From Paenibacillus farraposensis (GTDB lineage: Bacteria; Bacillota; Bacilli; Paenibacillales; Paenibacillaceae): DNA of 64,000 nt. The translations under genes were made by a program, and so were the position numbers. Below are positions 37,312 to 46,787 of the stretch, in pieces (position 1 is the stretch's first letter; every line of letters starts with the position of its first letter). Below the pieces are notes generated by a model. It worked only from the letters and a program-made list of their open reading frames with translations, was not told the origin of the DNA and did not search any database. Location: the NCBI RefSeq assembly GCF_020736845.1, contig NZ_JAFFQR010000015.1, positions 128,240 to 192,239 on the forward strand, written 5' to 3'.

Positions 37312-38721
37312 ATGGTTAAAAAGGACGAGGCCTTGCTGGAGCGCTTTGGTGGGCATCCGACGCCATTTTACTATTATGACGGGGACGCGATGCATGCTCA
37401 TGTCAGCTCGCTGCTGGCCCGGCTGCACCCGGCTGTGCGTGTGCATTATGCGCTTAAGGCTAATGGCAATGTAGCCTTGGCGGGATTGCTGCGCTCGCTG
37501 GGCTGCGGCGTCGAGATCGCGTCAGCCGGGGAATTGTTCGTCGCCATGGAGGCTGGATATGCCGCGGAAGATGTGTTGTACGCCGGACCCGGAAAAACGG
37601 CAGCTGAACTGAGCGAGGCGGTCGCCTGTGGAATCGGCTGCATTCATGTCGAATCGGTGCGTGAGCTGCAGCTACTGGAGGATATTGCCGCTCAAGCGGG
37701 CTTGTTTGTCAGGGCTGCAGTTCGCATCAATCCCGATAACGATCTGTCGGGAGCGACGATTAAAATGGGCGGTGTTCCTCGTCCTTTTGGTGTCGATGAA
37801 GGGGAGCTCGATCCCTTTTTTGAAATGCTGGAAAATTGTCCACATGTATATTTTCAAGGCATCCAGGTATATACAGGCACGCAAATGCTAAAAGCGGATC
37901 AAATTCTGGCTTCATTTGCTAACACCCTGCAGCTGGCGGAACGAGTACAAGCCCGATATGGTGTTGCGATGCGTACGGTGAATTTGGGCGGCGGTTTTGG
38001 TGTGCCATATTTTGCTCATGAGCAGCCGCTTGATATGGAGCAGGTCATCGACGGACTGAACGAGCTTGCGGAGCAAACCCGATCCCATATGCCGGGGGTC
38101 TCTCTAATTATCGAAAGCGGCAGATATCTGGTCGCTCAAGCGGGCAAGTATGTTTGCCGGGCCTTGTATACCAAGGAGTCCAAGGGAGAGAAGTTTGTGG
38201 TAGCGGATGGCGGCATGAATCATTATGTCTCGGCTACCTTTCGGGGACGCCGACTTCGGGACAACTACCCTGTGCAAATTATGCGCAGACAAGCGAATGA
38301 ACGGGAAATGGGCCCTAACAGACATACGGAGCAGAAAAACACTTCTGTTCAGGAGAGGATTACCGCCGAACAGCCGTTAGGGGAGTTTGCAAGCCAAATA
38401 AGTGAGCTTCCGGCAGACGCGGCGATGGAGCTGGAAACGGTAAGCATTGTCGGTCCACTTTGTACACCCGAGGATTGTATGGTAAAAAAAGCGCAGCTTC
38501 CCCCGATTCAGGAGGGCGACTATATTGTCTTTCCAAACGCAGGAGCTTATGGATTAAGCTATAGTCCGTTGCATTTTCTGGGACATGCGACTCCGATGGA
38601 ACTGCTTGATTTTCGCGGAGAGGTGTATGTGATTCGTAAACACGGTGACCGCGCGGATTTGCTGCATCATCAGCGTATGATTCCACTGCCGGAGGATGTT
38701 GTGCCGGGAAGCGTGCTATAA
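37312..38721 (+). CDS. PLP-dependent decarboxylase (BtrK/LysA-like)
   Basis: About 469 residues, fold III decarboxylase. The PLP Lys is in VHYALKANGN near residue 48; other motifs are VEIASAGEL, GFGVPYFAHE after TVNLGGG (phosphate loop), IIESGRYLVAQAG, and the second-subunit GPLCTPEDC with the catalytic Cys, then FPNAGAYGLSYSPLHFLGH. In butirosin synthesis BtrK decarboxylates a glutamyl group held on the carrier protein; the ATP-grasp, ACP and BtrH-like neighbours suggest the same here. Residues about 335-375 form an unusual polar insert. Start choice: ATG 37312, TTG 37303 possible. A terminator follows. Confidence 0.87.
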   Translation: MVKKDEALLERFGGHPTPFYYYDGDAMHAHVSSLLARLHPAVRVHYALKANGNVALAGLLRSLGCGVEIASAGELFVAMEAGYAAEDVLYAGPGKTAAELSEAVACGIGCIHVESVRELQLLEDIAAQAGLFVRAAVRINPDNDLSGATIKMGGVPRPFGVDEGELDPFFEMLENCPHVYFQGIQVYTGTQMLKADQILASFANTLQLAERVQARYGVAMRTVNLGGGFGVPYFAHEQPLDMEQVIDGLNELAEQTRSHMPGVSLIIESGRYLVAQAGKYVCRALYTKESKGEKFVVADGGMNHYVSATFRGRRLRDNYPVQIMRRQANEREMGPNRHTEQKNTSVQERITAEQPLGEFASQISELPADAAMELETVSIVGPLCTPEDCMVKKAQLPPIQEGDYIVFPNAGAYGLSYSPLHFLGHATPMELLDFRGEVYVIRKHGDRADLLHHQRMIPLPEDVVPGSVL

Positions 38722-38730
38722 GCAGAAATA

Positions 38731-38784
38731 ACGCCAAAACCGTCGGAGTCGATACAATCAGCTCTGTGTTTTGGCGCTTTTTTA
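38731..38784 (+). terminator. Rho-independent terminator of the carrier-protein cluster
   Basis: ACGCCAAAAC at 38731-38740 pairs with GTTTTGGCGC at 38768-38777, followed by TTTTTTT. Confidence 0.8.
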
Positions 38785-38808
38785 CGTTGGAAGCTGAGTG
38801 AATTGAAC

Positions 38809-39114
38809 TTAGCGCTGCTTGGCGCTGCGCATTTCCTGACGCACGAGCTGCCACACCATGAAGATTGAAGATCAGTACAGCGACTTGGGGGACAAACGTT
38901 TCACAGATCAGATACATTCCCAGCCAGCTAATGGATCGGAGTGTGGAGGCCGTGTGTCCCGGAAGCTTGCCAACGACCTGAAGCGAATGAATGCTTTCAC
39001 CCAAAAATCGGAATACAAGATAATAAATCAGCACAGTAGCAGTCAGGAAAAAGGCGCGAATCGGCAAGCGCACACTGAATTTGATGATTGCAAATGCTAG
39101 GACGACCAGGGCAT
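38809..39114 (-). pseudogene. FTR1-family iron permease (efeU) C-terminal fragment
   Basis: Minus-strand reading VVLAFAIIKFSVRLPIRAFF, ATVLIYYLVFRFLGESIHSL, SWLGMYLICETFVPQ and, in another frame, FMVWQLVRQEMRSAKQR to a stop at 38809. It matches the last membrane segments of EfeU ferrous-iron permeases. The frame changes at a perfect 7-base tandem duplication, TGAAGAT twice at 38859-38872. The REXXE iron motifs are lost. Confidence 0.75.
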
Positions 39115-39620
39115 CACTCAGCAGACGATCGGAAAACTCATCCAATCCTTTGGTTGTGTTCGCTTCCCGTAATGTTTTTTCAATACGGTGGAAGCCGCAA
39201 CCAATCAGCCGCATCCACATCACCGTCGCGAGCGACGATATTCAGGTTCAGTTCGCCCAGTGCTTCCGCAATCGGTTCAATCCGTTCATAGTATATACGT
39301 GCAGGAGCGTACAGCGCCTTGGCCTTGTACAGACCGCCAGCTTTGACCGTATTCGTAAATTCTTCTGTCTTCTCCACAAACGTATCACATTGCTCAACTG
39401 CATAGGCGCGGTAAGCAGCAGCCGCTTGATCAAAATTAGGAGCAGTAGCTGCCGGAGTCGTTGCCTGTGTGTTCGCCCCCGCATCTTTGGTCGCAGCAGC
39501 GGGCTGCTGGGACAATAGTTCCGGTTTGTCCGCAGCCTGCGAACAGAATAGAGGAGACCAGCACTCCGGCCGGTACGGCAATAACATAGTTTCAGCGTGA
39601 ATGACACCCTTGCTAGGCAA
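39115..39620 (-). pseudogene. Iron uptake protein EfeO N-terminal fragment
   Basis: Reading the minus strand gives a Gln/Ala/Thr-rich exported N-terminus, then YRAYAVEQCDTFVEKTEEF, KALYAPARIYYERIEPIAE and, after a shift near 39195, GFHRIEKTLREANTTKGLDE and DRLLSDAL. These are hallmarks of the EfeO imelysin-like domain. It is directly fused to efeU codons near 39110, so the rest of efeO and any efeB between were removed by deletion. Confidence 0.78.
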
Positions 39621-39802
39621 ACTGGCCCTATATCATTGTTGTTGAGCAATATTAATATCGAAATATTTTTTTTGATAACTATCAGTCTAAGTTTTTTAAG
39701 GCTGGCCCATATGCCTGTCAATACATAAATTAGACACAAAATTCAACCCGTCCTTAAGGGTTGCGAATAAGGAGCCTATGCCCATTTTTATCCCCATATT
39801 GA

Positions 39803-39830
39803 ACCATACCTGAGCACATGACATAAAATG
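39803..39830 (+). promoter_or_regulatory. Sigma-K-type promoter of gerE
   Basis: AC at 39803-39804, 17 bases, then CATAAAATG at 39822-39830 (one mismatch to CATAnnnTA). In B. subtilis gerE is transcribed by sigma-K, so the match is expected. Confidence 0.6.
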
Positions 39831-39890
39831 TGTTGACTGTATCCCTTAACCTTGTTACACCACACAAAACCCGGGCAAGGAGGGGTGAAA

Positions 39891-40118
39891 TTGACGAAGG
39901 GTAACGACCACAAAAACAAGTTTTTGTTAACTCACCGTGAGCGTGAAGTATTTGAACTGCTTGTGCAGGACAAAACGACGCGTGACATCGCCGGACAACT
40001 ATTTATTAGTGAGAAGACGGTGCGTAATCATATTTCAAATGTAATGCAGAAATTGAACGTAAAAGGTCGTTCACAGGCGGTCGTGGAATTAATTAGACTT
40101 GGAGAATTAAAAATCTGA
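39891..40118 (+). CDS. gerE: Spore regulator GerE
   Basis: A 75-residue LuxR-type DNA-binding protein consisting of the HTH alone. LTHREREVFELLVQDKTT, FISEKTVRNHISNVMQKL and SQAVVELIRLGEL follow B. subtilis GerE almost residue for residue, and the length (74 there) agrees. The TTG at 39891 follows AAGGAGGGGTGAAA; the upstream ATG at 39852 lies before that site. GerE tunes sigma-K genes for coat and crust proteins late in the mother cell and could therefore act on the glycosylation cluster earlier in this window. Confidence 0.95.
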   Translation: MTKGNDHKNKFLLTHREREVFELLVQDKTTRDIAGQLFISEKTVRNHISNVMQKLNVKGRSQAVVELIRLGELKI

Positions 40119-40140
40119 CCTCTTGTTCCTTGCGGGGTAC

Positions 40141-40196
40141 AAAGTCTTCTCGATGATCCTTTAGCAGTGAAGGATAGTTGGGAAGGCTTTTTGTTT
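40141..40196 (+). terminator. Probable terminator of gerE
   Basis: AAAGTCTTC and GGAAGGCTTT pair with an inner ATCCTT/AAGGAT stem, followed by TTGTTTT. It begins 23 bases after the gerE stop. Confidence 0.6.
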
Positions 40197-40199
40197 TGA

Positions 40200-41096
40200 T
40201 CATATGTAGTTTAAACATCATGGCTCTGGAGCTGAGCTGTTCCTGGCAGTTAGCTATCCTTGATCGTTCCAATTTGAGCAAGTAAATCTGTATCAAATAC
40301 CGTTGCTGCACATCCTGAATCCAAAAGGATGTTCTGCAAAAAGAATCGTTTGATCGTTGTGTGTTAAGGTTAGAGAGACGATAGGCAACCCATGATGGAG
40401 ATGTATCTTCATGTACGCTGCCGTACTCCTGAAAAGAATTCTTCAACAACCTCTACATTCGTTCGGCTGGTATGAAATACGTATAATTCACGCATTGGAT
40501 GTAATCTGTGTAAATACTTATACCTGTTCCAGGCTTCTTGCGGATTATCATACTCCTGAATAACCGCTATGTCCTCCAATTAAGCGCAATTGGTTGCTAG
40601 AGCTTGCTTTTTATCGCCTCCACCAAGACAAAACGACTCGGATGAAGGGGGCAAGGAATTAACGGGTTATGGCTTTAAATTATTATTTGCAGCTCGTGTT
40701 GACCAAGCGCCCCGATATTTAGAATAAAGATATTTACATTTCAAGGAGACGTAGAAAAATAATACGCTTAAACCGTCTAAATATGTAGGAATTTGTGCGT
40801 AGGTGTTGTACTATATAAGAAAGGAAGAAACTACCACAAGGCCATGCGACGGCTCACACGCGAATAATCACTACTGAAGGCTGTACCACAAATTTATACA
40901 AGAGTAGAAATGCATCTGGTGATAGGCTGGGAATATAAATGCAGCTTACAAATATAGCCCCTGCAAAATCAGTATCCAGGATATCGATAGCATAGAAGAC
41001 GGATTAGTTTTTGAATATTACATAAGATAGAAAAGCTCATGCTCAGGTAGCAGGAAGAAGCTTTTCCCTGGAGCTACCTGTGCATATTCTATACAG
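40200..41096. other. Gene-poor stretch of about 0.9 kb
   Basis: No frame here has a convincing ribosome site, codon pattern or recognisable motif. At its right end CATATTCTA (41083-41091) is a sigma-K-like -10, with no AC element at the right distance, just before the zinc-ribbon gene. Confidence 0.5.
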
Positions 41097-41114
41097 GAGG
41101 TAAAAAGAAGGCCT

Positions 41115-41588
41115 ATGACACCCAACCAACATTCGATGACCTATACGCTCAACAGCGGTATAAAGGGAACGGTCTACCTTTCCAGTAAGCAGGTGCAGGA
41201 GTGGATCAAAGCGTATCAAATTGGCAGCAAGTTTGTAACGGTGGTGGGTAAACAGTATTTTGGTTTAAACCCTGAGTTGGTAGCAGATTTTAAGGTACAT
41301 AATCAATACTCGGAGCAGAGAGAGCACATCTCCATAATACAGCCTGCAATGGAACGCAAGGCTGTAGATGTAGACCCGCTGGTAGATGCATACAATCAAT
41401 ACAAAACGTTAATTCAGGTAGAGTGTAAATGTGGAGCTTCCTATATAGAGGAGTCACCGCACAAAAGAACCAAGTGGTCCTGCAGGGAATGTAATAACAT
41501 TGTATTTCTGGATCGCAAGAAGGGGCAGGTGGATACGGAAAGAGGCAGAGCGTGGTATATGACAAACAAGTACTATGTGGAAAGATAG
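41115..41588 (+). CDS. Zinc-ribbon protein of unknown function, paralogue 1
   Basis: A 157-residue soluble protein. Residues 8-30 (MTYTLNSGIKGTVYLSSKQV) and FGLNPELVADFKVHNQ are nearly identical to the next gene. The C-terminal third holds Cys-x-Cys-x16-Cys-x2-Cys (CKCG to CREC) that should bind zinc, followed by a conserved RGRAWYMTNKYYVER ending. GGAGG lies 13 bases from the ATG at 41115; a later ATG (41136) is possible. It follows gerE and a sigma-K-like -10. I know of no named family; the ribbon suggests nucleic acid or protein contact. Confidence 0.75.
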   Translation: MTPNQHSMTYTLNSGIKGTVYLSSKQVQEWIKAYQIGSKFVTVVGKQYFGLNPELVADFKVHNQYSEQREHISIIQPAMERKAVDVDPLVDAYNQYKTLIQVECKCGASYIEESPHKRTKWSCRECNNIVFLDRKKGQVDTERGRAWYMTNKYYVER

Positions 41589-41734
41589 AGCAGCTGAGTA
41601 TTGTCAGTTGCCTTGTGCTGTATTTCCCGATCCATGAACTTTATAAATTCAGCTATAGTCATTTGCCAAATAATAAAATTGATGTTTTTTGCGCTTTGTA
41701 GTACATTATCAAGTGTATTATAAGGAGGCTTCTC

Positions 41735-42226
41735 ATGTACGGACATAGACAAGATGATACTTTATACATCATGACCTACACATTAAACAGCGGTATCAAG
41801 GGCACAGTGCCTTTGTCTAATCAACAGATACAGGAATGGCTTGAGTGTTACAGAATTGGCAAAAAATTTGTAACCGAGATTGGCAAAGAGTACTTTGGAC
41901 TGCACGCGGAACTGGTGGCCGATTTTAAAGTCCATAATCAATCTTCAAGCTATCAGGAGGTCATTATCCCGATTCAACAGCCGGATACAAGCTTAAGAGA
42001 GCTGTCCCAGGCTTACAAATCAACAGAAACCTTGATTAAAGTAGACTGCAAATGTGGCACATCGTATGTAACAGAATCCCCGATTAAGCGGACCAAGTGG
42101 TACTGCACAAAATGTCGGGAGATTGTCTTTCTCGATAACAAAAAGGGATTGGTTGACACTTCTAGAGGCAAGGCTCATTATATGACGAATAAATATTTTG
42201 TGGAACGGGAAACAACTGGCGTATAA
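41735..42226 (+). CDS. Zinc-ribbon protein of unknown function, paralogue 2
   Basis: A 163-residue tandem copy of the preceding gene, roughly 60 percent identical by eye. It keeps MTYTLNSGIKGTV, IGKEYFGLHAELVADFKVHN, the four Cys (CKCG, CTKC) with the same spacing, SPIKRTKWYC, and ends GKAHYMTNKYFVERETTGV. AAGGAGG is seven bases before the ATG. The middle region (about residues 80-105) is the most diverged. The stop falls in the first arm of a terminator hairpin. Function unknown; duplication with retention of all Cys argues that both are in use. Confidence 0.78.
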   Translation: MYGHRQDDTLYIMTYTLNSGIKGTVPLSNQQIQEWLECYRIGKKFVTEIGKEYFGLHAELVADFKVHNQSSSYQEVIIPIQQPDTSLRELSQAYKSTETLIKVDCKCGTSYVTESPIKRTKWYCTKCREIVFLDNKKGLVDTSRGKAHYMTNKYFVERETTGV

Positions 42227-42241
42227 GCCGGTTGTTTTTTT
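42211..42241 (+). terminator. Rho-independent terminator
   Basis: AACAACTGGC and GCCGGTTGTT pair around GTATAA, followed by six T. It overlaps the last codons of the second zinc-ribbon gene. Confidence 0.9.
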
Positions 42242-42365
42242 ATTAAGGAAGGTGGATTTCATTCAAGGAAATCATTCGAATGCTGTAGGTGCTAAAGCTG
42301 ATTGGTTGCAGAATAAACCCGTTACCCGATCTGCGAGCAAACGCTGCTTTAGCCGGACAGCCGCT

Positions 42366-42816
42366 TCACGAGGGATCGGGAACCTTCACTCGAAGCCAAT
42401 CTGCTTCCGCAGCTCCCCACGTTAAGGGGGTCATATGAATTAAACATTGCTCTGGGATGACCTTCAGGATGCAGCCCTCCTCTGTGAGCACCCTTGTAAA
42501 TTCAGCATAATTGGAGGGAGATAAAATTTTGAGTATACCGTCAAATTGTTGACTTGCAAAAGGACAATGAGCCAGATCGGCAACGTACCAGAGAGACATC
42601 CATCCCTACGCCAGTAAGCTCACTGACTCCTCTCCGGGTTAGCATTTCCTGAATGTGGCTCAGATGAGAGCCTTCCTCGCAACCCGCATCCAGCAAATAA
42701 CAATGTATTTTGCGGCCGGATAAGGGCTTCATAAATTCCATCAGATGGCTGCTAATGGCTTCATTTAAGGGCTCGAAAAATCCGCTATTGCACATCTTTC
42801 TTCTGGAGGTTAACAA
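42366..42816 (-). pseudogene. RlmA-like rRNA methyltransferase remnant
   Basis: Two minus-strand frames give parts of a class I methyltransferase: FFEPLNEAISSHLMEF and LLDAGCEEGSHLSHI (SAM motif I, a Glu where Gly is usual), GVGMDVS, then WYVADLAHCPFASQQFDGIL, LSPSNYAEFTRVL, LKVIPE and MTPLTWGAAE. This matches 23S rRNA (guanine-N1) methyltransferases of the RlmA family, minus the zinc-finger N-terminus and several internal pieces. Shift and deletions near 42600 and 42460. Confidence 0.72.
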
Positions 42817-42973
42817 TTGTTTATCATATTTGGTCTTGTAGGCCCGGGGGGATAAATGAACATACCCGTGTCTGGATAGATCGTAGCAATGTTGATTACT
42901 ACATAGGAGGCTTTACTTTCCACCATACGCATAAACGAATGAATTGGATAATCATATGGTGCAGCACTCCCTC

Positions 42974-43006
42974 AAAAAAATAGAAAGGGTTTTCGCCCTC
43001 TCTATT
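42974..43006 (-). terminator. Terminator of the M20 dipeptidase gene
   Basis: AATAGAaAGGG and CCCTcTCTATT pair around a short loop. On the minus strand a run of T follows. Confidence 0.8.
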
Positions 43007-43033
43007 GTGGCATATGGATAAAAATGGGTATGC

Positions 43034-44389
43034 TTATACCGATTTCAAGAACTCTACAATGGTTAACAAGCCTTTGTCGAAATTCTCCAAATTAAAATGC
43101 TCGTTTGGTGCATGCAGGTTTTCATCCGGCAAGCCAAAGCCCATCAAGACAACCGGAGCAGCTAGGACACGAGAAAAGGTTTCGACGATTGGAATGGAGC
43201 CGCCATCTTTGGTAAACAGGGCACGCACACCGTACACTTTCTCAAAAGCATCCGCTGCCGCTTGCAAAAATGCGTGTGACGGGTCAATGTTAAAGGCATT
43301 TGCTTTCTCGCCCTGCTGGATTTCCAGCCTAGCCCCTGGCTGAACATGGGCGCGCAAATGGCGCTCGATCTTGTTCAGAATGTCCTGTGGATTCTGATTC
43401 GCCACCAGGCGGCATGTAATTTTCGCATGAGCTTCCTTCGGAATGACCGTTTTCGTGCCTTCACCCTGGAATCCGCCGTACACGCCGTTCAGCTCCAGTG
43501 TCGGACGCGCTCCGACGCGCTCGACGAAGCTGTAACCTTCCTCGCCATACAGAGAATCAAGCGCAAGCTCCTGCTGCAGCTTGCTTTCACTGAAGCCCTG
43601 TTTAAGAAATTCTGTTCTCATCTCTTCTGATAGCGGCACAACATCATCGTAAAATCCTGGGACGCTCACGCGGCCTTTATCGTCATGCAGGGTTGCCAGC
43701 AAGGACACCATGGCATGCAGAGCATTTGGCACGCCCCCGCCAAAAGAGCCGGAATGCAGGTCTGTATTGGCCGTGTGAACAGCAACCTCCAGTGAGCACA
43801 GTCCGCGCAGGCCTGTGCAAATGGCAGGCTTCCCTTTTTCGATCAGGGAGGTATCGGATACTAGTACAGCGTCGGCAGTCAGACGCTCAGCCCCGGTTTG
43901 CAAAAACTCAAGCAGGTTCGGGCTGGACACCTCTTCTTCGCCTTCAATGCAGAATTTGATGTTCAGCGGCAGCTTGCCCTCTTGCTTCAAAATGGCCTCA
44001 ACCGCTTTCATGTGCAGGAACACCTGACCCTTGTCGTCTGTCGCTCCACGCGCATACAATTTTCCATCACGGATAGAAGGTTCAAACGGAGGAGTCTCCC
44101 ACAGGTGAAGCGGATCAACGGGCTGTACATCGTAATGGCCGTATACGAGGATGGTTGGTTTACCAGGCTCATGCAAATGATCAGCGTACACGAGCGGGTG
44201 GCCTTTGGTCGGGATTATTTCGACGTTTTCCAGACCGGCAGCAGTCAGTTTGGCAGCCAGCCATTCGGCAGCCTGATGAATGTCCTTTTTATGCTCCGAT
44301 AATGCGGAAATACTCGGAATGGACAACCATTCCTTCAGCTCATTCAGTTGCTGCTCTCTGGCTTGTTCAAAATAAGCGGAATAACTCAT
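43034..44389 (-). CDS. M20 family dipeptidase
   Basis: A 451-residue cytosolic metallopeptidase of the M20 (carnosinase/CNDP-like) group, expected to hydrolyse dipeptides with two zinc or manganese ions. Motifs: LVYGHYDVQPVDP (metal His and general-base Asp), RGATDDKGQ (bridging Asp), EGEEEVSSPNL (catalytic Glu pair), DTNLHSG-like TDLHSGSFGG of the dimerisation domain and a final LHAPNEHFNLENF with the last metal His. Length fits the family. It stands alone with its own terminator; the start has AAAGGAGG in front. Confidence 0.93.
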   Translation of the reverse strand: MSYSAYFEQAREQQLNELKEWLSIPSISALSEHKKDIHQAAEWLAAKLTAAGLENVEIIPTKGHPLVYADHLHEPGKPTILVYGHYDVQPVDPLHLWETPPFEPSIRDGKLYARGATDDKGQVFLHMKAVEAILKQEGKLPLNIKFCIEGEEEVSSPNLLEFLQTGAERLTADAVLVSDTSLIEKGKPAICTGLRGLCSLEVAVHTANTDLHSGSFGGGVPNALHAMVSLLATLHDDKGRVSVPGFYDDVVPLSEEMRTEFLKQGFSESKLQQELALDSLYGEEGYSFVERVGARPTLELNGVYGGFQGEGTKTVIPKEAHAKITCRLVANQNPQDILNKIERHLRAHVQPGARLEIQQGEKANAFNIDPSHAFLQAAADAFEKVYGVRALFTKDGGSIPIVETFSRVLAAPVVLMGFGLPDENLHAPNEHFNLENFDKGLLTIVEFLKSV

Positions 44390-44504
44390 AAAGTTGTATC
44401 CTCCTTTGTACTGGTAATCGTGCGAATTTTGCTGTATCCTCGAACCGAGGTCGTGGGCGATATGTCCAGTTTACTACGTTTTGCATTGAACGAAAAATGG
44501 CAGA

Positions 44505-44556
44505 TCAAAAAAGCGATTCTGCCCAAGTCTGTCCAGACTTGAGCAGAATCGCTTTA
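44505..44556 (-). terminator. Strong terminator of the yjfB-like gene
   Basis: AAAGCGATTCTGC at 44510-44522 pairs perfectly with GCAGAATCGCTTT at 44543-44555, with an inner CAAGTC/GACTTG stem. On the minus strand it runs into TTTTTT. Confidence 0.9.
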
Positions 44557-44574
44557 ATCAAGAAGTTGATGCAT

Positions 44575-44751
44575 TTACACTCGAATGTCCAGTTGACCAC
44601 CGAGATGAGGCTGTACGCTTTTTTCCATCATCTGTATCAGTGCTTGCCCTTGCTCATTGGCTTGATCCTTGGCCAGAGCAGCAACCTTTATACTCGCGGC
44701 TTGAGCCAAGCTGGCCTGACTCATACCTGTCGATAATGCTGCGAAATCCAT
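44575..44751 (-). CDS. YjfB-family putative motility protein
   Basis: A 58-residue protein: MDFAALSTGMSQASLAQAAS at the start, then KVAALAKDQANEQGQALIQM and HLGGQLDIRV at the end. The pattern matches the short YjfB family, often found near flagellar or chemotaxis genes. The start follows AAGGAGGG. It is just downstream of a chemoreceptor gene on the same strand, 57 bases away, so the two may be cotranscribed. Molecular role is unknown. Confidence 0.82.
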   Translation of the reverse strand: MDFAALSTGMSQASLAQAASIKVAALAKDQANEQGQALIQMMEKSVQPHLGGQLDIRV

Positions 44752-44807
44752 GTTCCAACCCTCCTTCTAGGTAAAAACTCTTTCTCAGTATATATCGGTA
44801 GAAACGG

Positions 44808-46787
44808 TTATTTTGTTTCATCCAGTTGGAATTGGTGCAGCAAATCTTGAAGCTGTTCGGCCAGACGGGTCAAATCTGCAGCGGACGAACCGATCTCTTC
44901 CATCGAGGCGAGCTGTTCCTCTGCGGCAGCGGACACGGTCTCCGTATGGGAGGCCGCCTCCTCAGCGATGCGTGTAATCTCCTCCATGCTGCTAACGACG
45001 GTGCTGGTTCCTTCTGCGACCCCGGCGGTAGAAGCAGCAACGTTATCAAGCTGCTTCGCCGATTTAGCAACGGCTCTACGGATACGAGCAAAGGAGCGGC
45101 CGGACAGGTCAATGGAATTGATACCTTCATTGACGCGTTCTTTAGCGGACTCCATAGCGATCAGAGCCTCAGATACACCGCTTTGGATTCCTTGAATTTG
45201 TTCACGAATTTGCTGTGCAGAATAAGCTGAGTTTTCAGCCAGCTTGCGCACCTCGGTCGCTACGACAGCAAATCCTTTGCCGTGATCCCCTGCGCGTGCG
45301 GCTTCAATGGAAGCGTTCAGCGCAAGCAGATTGGTCTGACTGGCGATTTCCGTAATGACGGTGACAATCGTTCCGATCCGCCCGGAACGGTCACTCAAAG
45401 CACTGATAATCGTATCAAGCTCTTCCACCGTTGTGCGAATGCCGTCAATGGAAACGACACTATTGCCGATATGCTCACTGCCTGTATCCGATGCCTCAAT
45501 GGCCTGTGCAGAATAAGTGGACATTTCAGCCATGGTGGCAGTCATAGCCGTAATGTCAGCGGACATACTGCCAACTCGTTCCTGATTAGCTTTAGCGCTG
45601 CCCACTTGGCGTTCACTGCCTGCAGCCACATCCTGAATTGCAACAGTCACGTGCTCAATGGCACGGGTCGTTTGTTCCGCACCTGCGGCAAGCTCCTGCG
45701 AGGAGACAGACAGATTGCCTGTCATCGCTTGAATTTCCCGGATCATGTTGCGCAGGTTATCCACCATTTGTTGAAAATACCTTGATAGATCTCCGATTTC
45801 ATCCTTGCTTGAAGTCGCAACATCGATGGAAAGATTCCCTTGGCTGATTGCATTCATGGAATTACGCAATCTTTGAATCGGCTTGAGTATACTGTTGATC
45901 ATCCACAAGGCCAGCATACCAATGATGATCGCTGAAATCACCAGCACAACGATTGTCCTAATGAGTATCGGTTGGGCGGAGGCGCTCGTTTCCGCTTGGT
46001 CCATCGTTCCGGCAATTTTCCAGCCTGTCAACGCATTGGTTTTGAAAATCAGTTTTTTGGTTACGCCATTCAGATCATAATCAAAGCTGCCTTCCTTGGA
46101 AGCAAACAGATGTGGCAGCATTTCACCCATTTTCGTACTTCCGCTGATTTCTGTCGGGTGGGTAACGATACGTTTGGTACTATCAAGTAACATGATATAA
46201 CCATTTTCCCCAATTTTTAAATCAGTAATTTCTCTTAAATTACCCAAATTAAGGGAGAGGCCTAGAACACCGCTATTAGCGGGAAGTGTACGTGAAATAT
46301 AGACAACGGGCACCTTGCTCGAATTGAGTTCGACAGGACTGACTACAGTCTGTCCAGGCTTTTCCATCGCTTGCTTGTACCAAGGGCGCTCACGAGGATC
46401 GTTTGTAAACCTGCTGGCTTTGCCAATGATGAGCTTTCCTTCAGGAGTTCCTACAAACATGTCGGTAGCTTCCGCATGCATTTTCAAATACACTTGTAAC
46501 CTTTTGAGAATGTCTTCATCTGCTTCTGTACTGCTATCACTAACGGTTATCGTAGTAGAATAATATTCAATATCCGCGATTTTGGCTTGAATGGTTTGGG
46601 TAATTGCACGATCGGATGCGGTAACGCTAGTAGTCGCACTGTCTAGTAATTGACGCTCCGTTTGGTTATATGCTGCTTGGAAGGAAAACAAACTGACAAT
46701 AACACTAGGTACGAGCATGACCAGCAGGAACGCTGCTGTCAGTTTTTTGCGTAATGTCAAATTTTTCAGATGTTTCAGTTGTTTCAT
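44808..46787 (-). CDS. Methyl-accepting chemotaxis protein
   Basis: A 659-residue transmembrane chemoreceptor. The first membrane helix is near residues 17-37, followed by an extracellular double-Cache sensor ([51 protein letters not shown]). A second membrane helix (about 280-300) leads to HAMP ([15 protein letters not shown]) and a long coiled-coil signalling domain with the hairpin tip [20 protein letters not shown] and [18 protein letters not shown] in pieces. It reports ligand state to CheA and CheW. The Cache sensor suggests small molecules such as amino or organic acids. ATG 46787 is preferred; the TTG before it lies too close to the ribosome site. Confidence 0.94.
   Translation of the reverse strand: MKQLKHLKNLTLRKKLTAAFLLVMLVPSVIVSLFSFQAAYNQTERQLLDSATTSVTASDRAITQTIQAKIADIEYYSTTITVSDSSTEADEDILKRLQVYLKMHAEATDMFVGTPEGKLIIGKASRFTNDPRERPWYKQAMEKPGQTVVSPVELNSSKVPVVYISRTLPANSGVLGLSLNLGNLREITDLKIGENGYIMLLDSTKRIVTHPTEISGSTKMGEMLPHLFASKEGSFDYDLNGVTKKLIFKTNALTGWKIAGTMDQAETSASAQPILIRTIVVLVISAIIIGMLALWMINSILKPIQRLRNSMNAISQGNLSIDVATSSKDEIGDLSRYFQQMVDNLRNMIREIQAMTGNLSVSSQELAAGAEQTTRAIEHVTVAIQDVAAGSERQVGSAKANQERVGSMSADITAMTATMAEMSTYSAQAIEASDTGSEHIGNSVVSIDGIRTTVEELDTIISALSDRSGRIGTIVTVITEIASQTNLLALNASIEAARAGDHGKGFAVVATEVRKLAENSAYSAQQIREQIQGIQSGVSEALIAMESAKERVNEGINSIDLSGRSFARIRRAVAKSAKQLDNVAASTAGVAEGTSTVVSSMEEITRIAEEAASHTETVSAAAEEQLASMEEIGSSAADLTRLAEQLQDLLHQFQLDETK

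Noticed and set aside
38360-39223. Single long minus-strand frame of 287 codons
   Set aside because: Its right part is efeO/efeU debris and its left part is antisense to the decarboxylase gene, so it is not one gene.
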